A stretch of 64,000 bases of DNA, from NCBI RefSeq assembly GCF_000715075.1, contig NC_134089.1:111793157-111857156 (forward strand). The letters are read 5' to 3'. The notes below the pieces were generated by a model. The model was not told where the DNA came from and did not search any database. It saw only the letters and a list, made by a program, of their open reading frames with translations. Both the position numbers and the translations under genes were made by a program. Positions 55,505 through 64,000 of the stretch are shown here, piece by piece (position 1 is the stretch's first letter; every line of letters begins with the position of its first letter). The DNA comes from Nicotiana tabacum (taxonomy: Eukaryota; Streptophyta; Magnoliopsida; Solanales; Solanaceae).

Positions 55505-56560
55505 TGTATTCAATCAGATTACAAAGATCTTTGTACGGTTTAAAGCAATCTGGACATAAATCTTGTTTGAACTCCAGAAGAGCTCCAAAAGGCAATTGAA
55601 CATCTTAAGAAAGAATTTGAGATGAAAGATCTAGGAAAGACAAAACTTTATCTTGGTCTGCAAATTGAACATTTAACAGACGGGATCTTTATCCATCAAT
55701 CTGCCTATACAGAAAGGGTCATAAAACGCTTTTTTATGGACAAAGCGCATCCATTGAGTACACCAATGGTTGTTCGATCACTTGAAGTGAATAAGGATTT
55801 GTTCCGACCTCAAGAAGAGGATGAGGAACTCTTTGGTCCCGAAGTACCCTATCTCAGTGCAATTAGTGCACTAATGTATCTAATGTTACAAGGCCTGGCA
55901 TAGCATTTTTTGTTAATTTACTAAAAAGATATAGTTCTTCTCCTACAAAGAAATATTGGAACGGGATTAAGCATATCTTGCGATATTTAAAGGGAACTCT
56001 TGATATGAGTTTGTTTTATACTAACAAAGATTGTGCAGATCTTATTGTTTATACAGATGCAGGTTATTTATCTGATCCCCATAAAGCTCGATCTCAAACC
56101 GAGTACGTGTTTACATATGGAGGTAGTGTCATATCATGGCGCTCTATAAAGCAATCTATTGTTTCTATTTCTTCAAATCATCCCGAGATAATAGCTATTC
56201 ATGAAGCAAGTAGGAAATGTGTATGGTTAAGATCAATAAGTCATTTTATTCGAGAAAAATATGGTTTGAAATATGAGAAAAAACCCACAAGTTTATACAA
56301 AGACAATGCTGCATGCATTGCCGAATTGAAGGGAGGATTTATAAAAGAAGATAGAACGAAGCACATTTCACCAAAATTATTCTACACACATGATCTTCAG
56401 AAAAATGGTGACATTGATGTGCAACAATTCCGTTCAAGTGATAATCCAACAGATTTATTCACTAAATCTTTGCCAACTTCAACTATTGAGAAGATGATAT
56501 ACAAGATTGGAATGCGGAAACTCAAATATTTGCAACAAGATTTTCATCAGGGGGAGTAAA
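55505..56560 (+). pseudogene. RT C-terminal part and RNase H of element F (decayed)
   Basis: The RT resumes with IRLQRSLYGLKQSG at about 55511. It then jumps, within a few codons, to sequence equivalent to the region after YVDD (TPEELQKAIEHL, then EMKDLGKTKLYLGLQIEHL). The catalytic YVDD and its surroundings, roughly 40 residues, are deleted. LMYL is followed by a frameshift at about 55885. RNase H runs 55978-56558, with YTDAGYLSDPHKARSQTEYV, VSISSNHPEIIAIHEASRKC, DNAACIAELKGG and NPTDLFTKSLP, ending near the PPT. The RNase H frame is intact. Confidence 0.88.
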
Positions 56561-56748
56561 ATACCTGATGCACTCTTTTTTCCTTACTAAGGTTTTTTTC
56601 CACATGATTTTCCTTATAAGGTTTTTAATGAGCTACCTAGCAATGCGCATTAGTAAAAATGTATACTCTTTTTCCTTCACTAGGATTTTTTTCCCATGAA
56701 GATTTTTCTAGTAAGGTTTTAATGAGACACATTATCTTTTAAACATCC

Positions 56749-56757
56749 AAGGGGGAG
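56749..56757 (+). other. Polypurine tract of element F
   Basis: AAGGGGGAG directly precedes the TGTTATAAAT start of the 3' LTR. This is a canonical copia PPT. Confidence 0.85.
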
Positions 56758-57346
56758 TGTTATAAATATATTTTATTATGGATGTTTATTTAGTATTCCG
56801 TTGTAAATAAACTTCCTGAAGAAGTTTATTCATATGGGACTCCGGCGTGAACATGTTTATCTATTTAGTACTCTATTGAAAATAAGCATCCTGAAGAAGC
56901 TTATCCTTTGGATACTCCGTTATGGATAACCATTATCCCCAGTAGAAGATTATCCAAACTTGGTACAATGAGCTTATCCTTTCTGTATTCCGTTATAGAT
57001 AAACATTACCCTCGGTAGAAGATTATCCATACCTGGTACAATGAACTTATCCTTTCCATACTCCATTATAGATAAACATTACCCTCGGCAGAAGATTATC
57101 CATACCTGGTACCATGAGCTTATCCTTTCGGTATTCCGTTATGGATAAACATTACCCTAGGTAGAAGATTATCTATATCTGACACAGTAACAACTTACAC
57201 AGCAGCTTGCAGTAACAACTTACACAACAACTTCCTTTCTTCTGTAAATAGAGGAGATTTCAGTTCATTATGTACATAAGTTTGAAGTCGAATAACATAT
57301 CAGTTTCTCTATACTTGTCTTTACTTCATGTCTATATGTTATAACA
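56758..57346 (+). repeat. 3' LTR of element F (589 bp)
   Basis: It starts TGTTATAAATATATTTTATT and ends TATGTTATAACA. It aligns with 48482-49135 but is about 65 bp shorter, mainly in the AGCTTGCAGTA unit region. CTGTAAATAGAGG at 57243-57255 replaces the TATAAATAGAGG promoter word of the 5' LTR. Confidence 0.9.
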
Positions 57347-57351
57347 CATTG
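57347..57351 (+). repeat. Target site duplication CATTG, right of element F
   Basis: Partner of CATCG at 48477-48481, with one transition. Confidence 0.65.
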
Positions 57352-57919
57352 AAGTTTATAAGCTGTATATTTTATACTCTAGTTCCTGCTTCGTATAATA
57401 TAGCAGATTACTTAATAAGAAACTAAACAGAGTTGATATAAACTGTTTCATCAGCTTGTCTTTACGATGAGTTTCTGTTATTATCAAACTCACAGTGATC
57501 TGGCAAGTTGCACTGTGAACTAGGATTACCCCAAACCCACCCAGGCCCCACGCTTTAAGATGTTGTTCCTTGTAATAATTCAAGTTTTTTCCGGTTTAAT
57601 ACTTCTTGTTTCTTCGTTTCAAAATAATTCTATTGGTTGTTGTTAATTACAGCCTTTTACTTTGTGATTAGGGATATGAGAATTTAGGCGAGAAAATGTA
57701 AATACTTTAAAAAATGGGGATTAGGTTGAGGAGAGTAGAAATTCAAGAGAGGAAATGATTCGTTACATGCATGAATCTCATCATCAATCCCATCCATCAC
57801 TCACTATCAACGAATAAGAAGAGAAACAGATGGATGCTCTCTCTAAGATCTAAATGACGCGTCATGCTCGGATTTTGATATACCAAAAAGCAGTAGTTTA
57901 TGTATATATCAGCAGGCAG

Positions 57920-57957
<38 letters not shown>

Positions 57958-58231
57958 CAGGCAGGCTTTATATCAAATCATCTAGTCAATCTGCATGCTA
58001 CGCCTACTTACTTAATTGTAGTAGTTGAGTGTACGTGCCATCTTTTCACCTTTGTCAATTGGGGCCTTTGGTGGGTTGGCTACTTAAGCTTCACAGTAGT
58101 TACCATAAAAAAGCCAAAATATATATATTCAAATCCTCTTCTCCTTTAATTTTGGATGCTTGAAATTGAACCTTGGACTTTTATGTTTCCTTTCTCCTCA
58201 TTCCCTCGAATTATATGCATTATAGCCAAAT
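57352..58231. other. Intergenic region with AT microsatellite
   Basis: No gene recognised. The 75-codon minus-strand frame at 57356-57583 has no domain. An (AT)n tract lies at 57924-57954 and is bracketed by two copies of ATATCAGCAGGCAGGCTTTA (57907-57926 and 57951-57970). Confidence 0.5.
57924..57954 (+). repeat. (AT)n microsatellite between duplicated 20-mers
   Basis: About 15 AT units are flanked by direct copies of ATATCAGCAGGCAGGCTTTA. This looks like a slippage or replication duplication centred on the AT tract. Confidence 0.85.
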
Positions 58232-58244
58232 TAAACTCTTCCTA

Positions 58245-58438
58245 TAAAAGAAAAAAAATAGTTCGGTGCAATAAGTTCCCGTTATAAGCAAGGTTCGGGG
58301 AAAGATTGCACCACAAAGGTAGTATATTATATGTCATCTTATCCAACATTTCAAAAAGTGACTATTTTCATTGCTCGAACCCGTAACCTCTTGCATGACA
58401 CCCAACTTTACTAGGTTCACCAAAACCGCCCTTCAACA
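58245..58438 (-). mobile_element. Au-type SINE with 13-bp target duplications
   Basis: The minus strand carries a tRNA-like start with a B box in GGGTTCGAGCAATG (complement of 58371-58384) and an A-box-like TAGTAAAGTTGGGTG. It continues into a body whose plus-strand form GTTCGGTGCAATAAG...CCGTTATAAGCAAGG matches the Au SINE consensus as I recall it. It ends in a T-rich tail (plus strand AAAAGAAAAAAAATA). TAAACTCTTCCTA is present on both sides, at 58232-58244 and 58439-58451. Sequence decay is moderate. Confidence 0.8.
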
Positions 58439-58451
58439 TAAACTCTTCCTA

Positions 58452-59945
58452 ATTACCGTTTTTTTAGGAATATAGATTTAAGGTTTTTTTTCTCTCAGCA
58501 GTCCCTGTATAGGCTTGCCAAACGTTTTCGCAGCGTAATTTCCTCACATTTTTTTTTTTTGCTTGAGTTAAGTATATTCTTAACAAGTTTTGTATGTTCA
58601 TATTTAGACTAATTTGTATCTGCTGAAGTAAAAGGGATATTCTATATATACTTCAAAAATTTTAACGTCAATGCACATTGCTAAAAAATTATATATAGAC
58701 CTTCAGATTTGTTATAACATACTTACAAATAAAGTAGTAGTAACTTGATGAAAATAATTACTGATCTACCATAATAAGTTAAAATTCACGGATTATGTAA
58801 AAAAATATTTGCACTTTTATTAACATAAATTTAATTTAAAATCGTGAATGTAATTATCTCTATTTTAAGGAGGAGTGTACTCCAACATTTCCTGAAAGAA
58901 TTATTTGGAAGACGTTGAACTTGAGGGAGCAGAAACCTGCATATATATAAATCAAATGAAATTAAGTCTTAGAAATCTTTCTATCACCTAACCTATCGAC
59001 TTAACTTCAGCAATTAATACATCAAGCATTATCTTGTTTTATTCCCTTACTTGGATTTGGCTTCCGACACCAGTGAATACAGTTGACTTTCTTTAACTAT
59101 TTTTCTGTTTATCTTTCTTTCAAATAGTAATAGAGCCCAGCTTTAATTCACAAAAAAAAAAACCTTGAGTGAAGTAGAAAGCAAAAATAGCCCAAAGATC
59201 GAGAATTATAACAGTAGGAGAAGATGGAACATGACGGCAGTCTGAAGTCACCCGCCGCCCTCCAACTACGACGTGTTATTATTAAATGTTACCGACCCCA
59301 CCTACCATAAAAAAATGTACCCAAATAAAATGTAATTTTAAACAAAAAGAGAAAATAATGTAGTAATTTTCTGTTGGCGTGAACAATTGGTTAACCATTC
59401 CCTCGATTCTCACTCATAAAATTTTACCAGTTCGATATTTCAAACCAAAACAGAAATAGAAGAAAGCAAAAAAGAAAGTGCAGTTGAAGCTGCCATTAGA
59501 ATCTGCCCCGAATAGGAAAATATTGAACTATGTTTGATATTTCATTAAATACAAATTTTCCCTTTGTCGAACAAATGTACAAATTAATAGCGTTGGAATG
59601 TGGTCCTTTGGGGAGAAACTTGAACCACAATCAGAATAAACAAATTAAAATTTCTTTTGTAAAAGAAGGGCTATGTATTGAATTTTAATTATAACCGTGT
59701 ACTTAAGTAGTGCAAATTGTGGATTGCAGTTTCAACCAAGATTTACCATATATAATTTTTGCTTATTATATTGAGCTAACAACATCGTTCAGATAATTGC
59801 CGAAGTCTTTTCTTGTTTTGGTAAAGATAATTCGAAGGCGAAGCAGGAGATCTATATGCATGAATGACAATTAACAGTACGGCAGACCTGTAAACTCAAA
59901 TTAAACAAGCAAACAAACATTTATTCCATAGAAATATATATGCAC
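58452..59945. other. AT-rich intergenic region, no gene recognised
   Basis: Both strands are free of domain-bearing ORFs. Short T or A homopolymers (58550, 59150) are present. Nothing else was identified. Confidence 0.45.
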
Positions 59946-59947
59946 TA

Positions 59948-60022
59948 AGTGCTCGTTTGGCTTGAGGTATAAGGTAAAAGAAGCATGATATAACTTTTGG
60001 TACTATTTTATACATTAGTTGG
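59948..60022 (+). repeat. Left fragment of a MITE, interrupted
   Basis: AGTGCTCGTTTGGCTTGAGG then TATAAGG...GAAGCATGATATAACTT resembles the start of a common Solanaceae TIR MITE. It stops at 60022, where a TGTTGCGGCCAAACGC element begins. No right end was seen within the next kilobases. This is recognition from memory and is tentative. Confidence 0.35.
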
Positions 60023-60515
60023 TGTTGCGGCCAAACGCACACGTAAGTATATGCGATTGTCAAGTAATAAAGTGACTAAAAGTCGTATGTCGAACCCACG
60101 AGTACTTGTAATTAACTATTAACTAAATTAGACTATCCTAATTATCTAAATAAGAATTAAACCTAGAAGTATTTGATTTTAAACTAATTAAAATAAAGAA
60201 AACACAAATAGTGAACTCTGAACTAGAAGAATAGATTTTTATGTTATCAATCTCTCTAGGGTTATGAGCTATCTAACAATCCTATTGTATTCATCGCTTG
60301 AATTGACTAATTAATTTGTCTGGTTTATTGATTGACAAAGTTAATATTGCTCATAAGAATCTGTCGATCTCTTACTTGCCTATTCAAGCTAACACCTATA
60401 GTCGATCTCTTACTTACCTAACACCTATATGTCTATAGAGTTAGAATCGACGAGAATGCATTTAAGATTCCCATAAAATAACCAAGCAAGACAATTAACA
60501 TATGTCTATCCTAAC
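60023..60515 (+). repeat. Unclassified dispersed repeat starting TGTTGCGGCC
   Basis: It starts TGTTGCGGCCAAACGCACAC and runs into AT-rich sequence with a small repeat GTCGATCTCTTACTT..CCTA (near 60363 and 60400). It ends where the TGTATTGGTGG LTR starts. I remember similar sequence as a dispersed repeat in Solanaceae. Its class is unknown. It could be an LTR or a LARD/TRIM fragment. Confidence 0.35.
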
Positions 60516-61142
60516 TGTATTGGTGGAAAAAAGGCATGACACATGGACCATCAACAAGGTGACAAGTGACAATTTCAGTTAAAATAAATTTGAAGAATTG
60601 AAAAGGCACGAGTGGAATACCCCCCGGTGTTCATTAGAAAAGGTACCGGTCCTGACAACTGGAAAAGAAAAAATAGGTACGAGATGAATGAAGACTATAA
60701 AAAAGGAAAGGTTCATGAATTTGTTATAAATAAGGAAGGAAAATCGGTATTGATCATGATTATAGGAAATTCTCAGTCATTAATATCACCGTTACAATAT
60801 ATATAGTAACGGGCAATTAAAGCAATTAACGCCATTAACAAGCCATAATTAAGTAGGAAAACCGTTATAATTATGTACCCTTATATAAGGACCTGATCCT
60901 CATTTGTAAAGGCATCTAAATTTTATCAATATATGCAATTAGCTTATTACTTCATTCAAAGTGTTCAAACCGCAATTCTAGGAGAAATTAGCGTTCTACT
61001 TTAAGATTTTATCATTACCTATTATTTCCATTATTCTTTTTATTCTTCGAATTACTAAGAAAGTGAAGTAATTTCAGTTATTAGTAACCCGATTTCTTCT
61101 TGATATTAACTTTGACCGAGAAATCTATTTTTGGGTAAAACA
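60516..61142 (+). repeat. 5' LTR of Ty3/gypsy element G (about 627 bp)
   Basis: The region TGTATTGGTGGAAAAAAGGC to TTTTTGGGTAAAACA has TG...CA ends, a TATA box (TTATATAAGG, 60881-60890) and T-rich R/U5. It is followed at once by a PBS-like TTGGTTCC and then gag. The left border is inferred, since the partner LTR is absent. Confidence 0.55.
60881..60890 (+). promoter_or_regulatory. TATA box of LTR G
   Basis: TTATATAAGG is followed by ACCTGATCCTCATTTG, about 260 bp before the LTR end. This is a typical promoter position in an LTR. Confidence 0.55.
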
Positions 61143-61144
61143 AA

Positions 61145-61793
61145 TTGGTTCCTCTGCCGGAATTCTGATAATCTGTTCAATTTCCAAATTTTATTTTAGC
61201 AACAAAATATGTCTATTGCTAACGAGAACAACCAGCTGAATCAACAAGGTGAAACTCCACCACATCACACACCCACAACTATTCCTCAGCACTGACGAGA
61301 AAGTTTACTTGAAAGGTTTGCTTCACACACTGATGGACAATAAGGGGCTGACCAAAGCGTCAAGCAGGATGCTTTGAAGAAGTTGATTACACAACGCGTG
61401 AATGAAGTACTACGAGCTTTTGCTAGTTGATTGCAGCAGAAACTCCACCACTAGTTAATACCAACTTGTTGGTTCCACTACAGGAATTCTGATAATTTGT
61501 TCAATTTCCAAATTTCATTTTTAGCAACAAAATGTGTCTACTGATAACGAGAACAACCAACTGAATCAACAAGGTGGAACTCCACCACATCACACACCCA
61601 CAACTACTCCTCAGCGCTGACGAGAAAGTTTACTTGGAAGGTCTGCTTCACGCACTAATGGGCAACAGGGGGCTGACTAAACCGTCAAGCAGGATGCTTT
61701 GAAGAAGTTGATTGCACAACATGTGAATGAAGTACCACGAGATTTTGCTAGTGGATTACCCAATGCAGCAGAAACTCCACCACTAGTTAATAC
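61145..61793 (+). repeat. Tandem duplication (~324 bp) of PBS and gag start in element G
   Basis: 61145-61468 and 61469-61793 are direct copies, from TTGGTTCC through GAATTCTGATAAT, the gag start codon region and the CCACCACTAGTTAATACCAACTTG end. The offset is 324-325 bp. The first copy lacks about 7 bp near 61430, and the copies differ by scattered substitutions. Both contain the in-frame TGACGAGAAAGTTTACTT break. Confidence 0.9.
61146..61160 (+). other. Primer binding site-like sequence of element G
   Basis: TGGTTCCTCTGCCGG begins 3 bp after the LTR end and resembles TGGCGCCGTTGCCGG, the tRNA-Asp-type PBS, at 11 of 15 positions. A second copy (TGGTTCCACTACAGG, 61470) lies in the duplication. 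Confidence 0.4.
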
Positions 61794-62340
61794 CAACTTG
61801 GAAAATCCACATTCAGGACTTGATAACTCTGGAAGTGGAGAAATGCCGAATGAATCTTGGGATGGAGGATCAGGTACACCGAACAATTCTAGTTTACAAA
61901 GCTTAGTACTAACTTTGCAGAAACAGTTGAAGGAGCAAAATGAGCTTATAGAACAAATACATAGCGTGCCTCCTGTGATCAAAAGTGTGGATATTAACAA
62001 ATATTCACAACAGCCCTGGAAGCCAAGTGCAACACCTTTGCTAATTCTCAAAAATTTTAAAATGTCGGATATCCCTAAATATGAAGGGACATCCAACCCA
62101 TGGAATCATGTCACCACGTTCACTACAGGCGTGAAAGGCAATGATTTAACCAAACAGGAGATTGAATAGGTTTTGGTAAAAAATTTGGCGAAACTCTCAC
62201 AAAAGAGGGATTAACATGGTACTCACACTTACCTGAAAACTCCATTGATTCTTTTGCTGAACTTGCAGATTCAATTATTGAGCGCCTTCATTAGGGTGGC
62301 ATGACCGTCACCCAATATGAGACTCGATTTGTGGACCTAG
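61209..62340 (+). pseudogene. gag of element G (decayed, truncated, possibly mosaic)
   Basis: ATG 61209 opens MSIANENNQLNQQGETPPHH and stops after ~28 codons at a TGA. After the tandem duplication the frame 61699-62169 carries a coiled segment (LVLTLQKQLKEQNELIEQIH) and the gag start SDIPKYEGTSNPWNHVTTFT. A TAG at 62167 stops it. A shifted frame then continues with YSHLPENSIDSFAELADS. The last 45 bp (62293-62337) read GGMTVTQYETRFVDL, which looks like gag of another (chromovirus-like) lineage. Truncated at 62341 by another LTR. Confidence 0.75.
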
Positions 62341-64000
62341 TGTTACAACCCATATCCACATGTGTTAGTTCATGCCATATATTAGTTAACATAAATCCAA
62401 GAAGGAATTATCTTTGAGATGATAAGAAGTCAATCCTATTGGTCTTAAGTGATACAAGAGTGTATAAGGGTGATTAACAAGTATTAGAAGTTAAACGAAT
62501 CAAGGATATTGTAACTCGTATTTTCAGGTAATCTAGCGGTGCTTAATACACTCAAGAGGTTATTTATTAAGGTATTTTAATCATATAATATCCGTATCAT
62601 AAGTCTTGAAGTCAAACGAGTTATGAAACAAAAGTCGACAAAAGTTGTCGCAACTTAGGTTCATAATTTTACTTAAACATTAGGTCAAATGTTTCTAATC
62701 TTTTCTCATAATTTACAGGGAATTAAAGGGTGATCTACCAACCAAATTAAATATCTATGAGTCTAGTCTCCAACGCATTAAACCGTTCATTGATACAATC
62801 TCGGAGTAGAGAGATATTCGCGTTTTCGCGAGACTGCGCCAAGCACCTCTCTATGGGGCCCACTAAGGCGGTTTAAGATATTTGGACCTATATAGGATGC
62901 CTCCAACCCGTTTTAAGTCATTTCTTCTCACTATTTTTAGACCTTAGAACCCTAGGAACATCCTCTCAAGGTTCTCTCAAGATTCAAGACCCAAAAAAAG
63001 GGCAAACAACCCAAATCAAGTATCGGGAATTCCGTGGCGCTAGTAAGTCTCTTGTTCTTCTTGTTGTTGCTCATTTTTGTGTCGTTCCAGCTCGTGTGGG
63101 AGGTTGTTTTAAAGGGTTTATGTTCTGTAAATACTCCCTCATGTTCTTAATATCAATCCTAGGTAATTTCAAGCCTTCTAAAGTGATTCTAGTGCCGAAA
63201 AACACTAATTGATCGCTAGTTAACTTTTTTGTTGTTGTGGCAGCATTGGAGGGATATTTCATGGAAATTTAAGGTCAAATTGGAGTTGTTCTTTCTGTAT
63301 AAAGGTAAGGAACCTCTTACTCTATATGTACTTAAGATTACCCAAGTTGCGGCTAAGCCATTGAAGCTAGAACTTGTGAAATATATATCGAAAGGCTTGG
63401 TAGTAATGTTATTGTTTTGTGGACTGTTTTGCATTGCTGTTGGGATGCGTATTTTACTACTATCTTGTGGAGTTTTGGAGGAGGAAGGGTGTGGAGAAAC
63501 ACCATATATATGTAGGGTTATGGGCTGATAGTTATTCGTAACATTTCTAGGTTGTTTGACACGACTACGGTGGTCGTCGTATGTATGGAGTGATTAAGCT
63601 GTGTGTGGACTATTTTGGGAGGCTCAATATGTTTATTATTGATGTTGTTTGGGCTGGTTGGTGACTTTTTTGAATGGTGTGAGGTCATATATATAGGGGA
63701 GGTGTTGTCCGTTTCATCGTAAAATAGGTTATGGTCGATACATAATAGTTATGTCGCTTAAATGATAACGATAGTATCGTTTCTCTTATTGTAGACTAAG
63801 GAGTTTTGACAATTGCATAGCTTGAGATTGGGGCAGTATATACAAGTTATGTGAGGCTATCCCTTTCCTTCTTTTGCACGACTCCGATTGTACATAATGT
63901 AATGAACGAGCTTCCAAGATACTCTACTCTTAGAAGCTAGCAGTACTTACATTGTTTTCCCTCTTATGGAACGATTGATATTAATGTTGCTTCTCTTATT
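62341..64000 (+). repeat. Start of another long LTR, truncated by the window end
   Basis: TGTTACAACCCATATCCACA marks a sharp change from gag sequence to non-coding sequence. A promoter-like CCTATATAGG lies at about 62888, followed by CTCTCAAGGTTCTCTCAAGATT, as in many Solanaceae gypsy LTRs. No domain-bearing ORF was seen on either strand. The 3' end is outside the window, so identity as an LTR is inferred from the terminal TG, composition and position. Confidence 0.5.

Larger units (their letters stand above)
48482..57346 (+). mobile_element. Ty1/copia element F (8.9 kb including a nested solo LTR)
   Basis: 5' LTR 48482-49135, gag from 49213, protease and integrase to about 51920, RT in two parts (52270-52684 and 55505-55970), RNase H to 56560, PPT and 3' LTR 56758-57346. 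Flanks are CATCG/CATTG. The RT gene is split by a 2.8 kb solo LTR with its own target duplication. Without it the element is about 6.05 kb. Several stops and deletions make it inactive. Confidence 0.9.

Noticed and set aside
1..64000. tRNA, rRNA, organelle-derived or bacterial genes, and toxin or defence operons
   Set aside because: No cloverleaf-type gene, rRNA block, plastid or mitochondrial gene, or recognisable defence cassette was found on either strand. tRNA-like boxes occur only in SINE-type sequences.

Overview
This is a 64 kb piece of a plant nuclear genome. It is almost certainly from Solanaceae and most likely Nicotiana. The one intact host gene encodes a NAC protein that closely matches the Petunia NAM / Arabidopsis CUC2 type. 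Nearly everything else is transposon: nested LTR retrotransposons with very long AT-rich LTRs, plus MITEs and a tRNA-derived SINE of the Au type. Gene density is about one per 64 kb. Species assignment is inference.

Left part (1-31.1 kb): a retrotransposon nest. The oldest layer (D) survives as 6766-9611 and 30516 to about 31.1 kb. It carries a spliced, decayed ORF on the minus strand and an LTR-like promoter block. Two Ogre/Tat-like Ty3/gypsy elements of one family are inserted in it. Element A (1-6765) is cut by the window edge, leaving the integrase tail, 3' UTR minisatellite and a 4.7 kb 3' LTR. Element B (9612-30515, 20.9 kb) is full length: 4.5 kb LTRs, CCACG target duplication, PBS, ORF1, gag-pro, RT/RNase H/second RNase H/integrase, a repeat-rich 3' UTR and a PPT. 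Its coding regions are riddled with stops and frameshifts.

Middle part (31.1-43.5 kb): the gene island. A decayed hAT element (33609-35105), nested Tourist-like MITEs (about 35965-36640) and a 949-bp MULE-like foldback element (37692-38640) lie downstream of the gene. The NAM gene (minus strand, 41295 to 39329) has three exons, encodes 334 aa and keeps a textbook miR164 site in exon 3. A 232-bp Stowaway-like MITE lies about 520 bp upstream of its start codon.

Right part (43.5-64 kb): transposons again. Copia element E (43512-48291, minus) has its 3' LTR collapsed to about 19 bp between intact target duplications. Copia element F (48482-57346, plus) carries a 2.8 kb solo LTR inside its reverse transcriptase gene (52685-55499). 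A stretch without genes contains an Au-type SINE (58245-58438). The end holds fragments of further Ty3/gypsy elements: an LTR and gag start with a 324-bp tandem duplication (60516-62340), then another LTR running off the window.

No autonomous element looks functional. The only gene likely to make a working product is NAM, a regulator of shoot meristem formation and organ boundaries. I found no evidence of a new enzymatic or defence system. The most unusual items are the intron-containing antisense ORF of element D, the microhomology-type loss of one LTR in element E, a 473-bp insertion with 16-bp flanking repeats, and repeat motifs shared but differently arranged between related Ogre-like LTRs.
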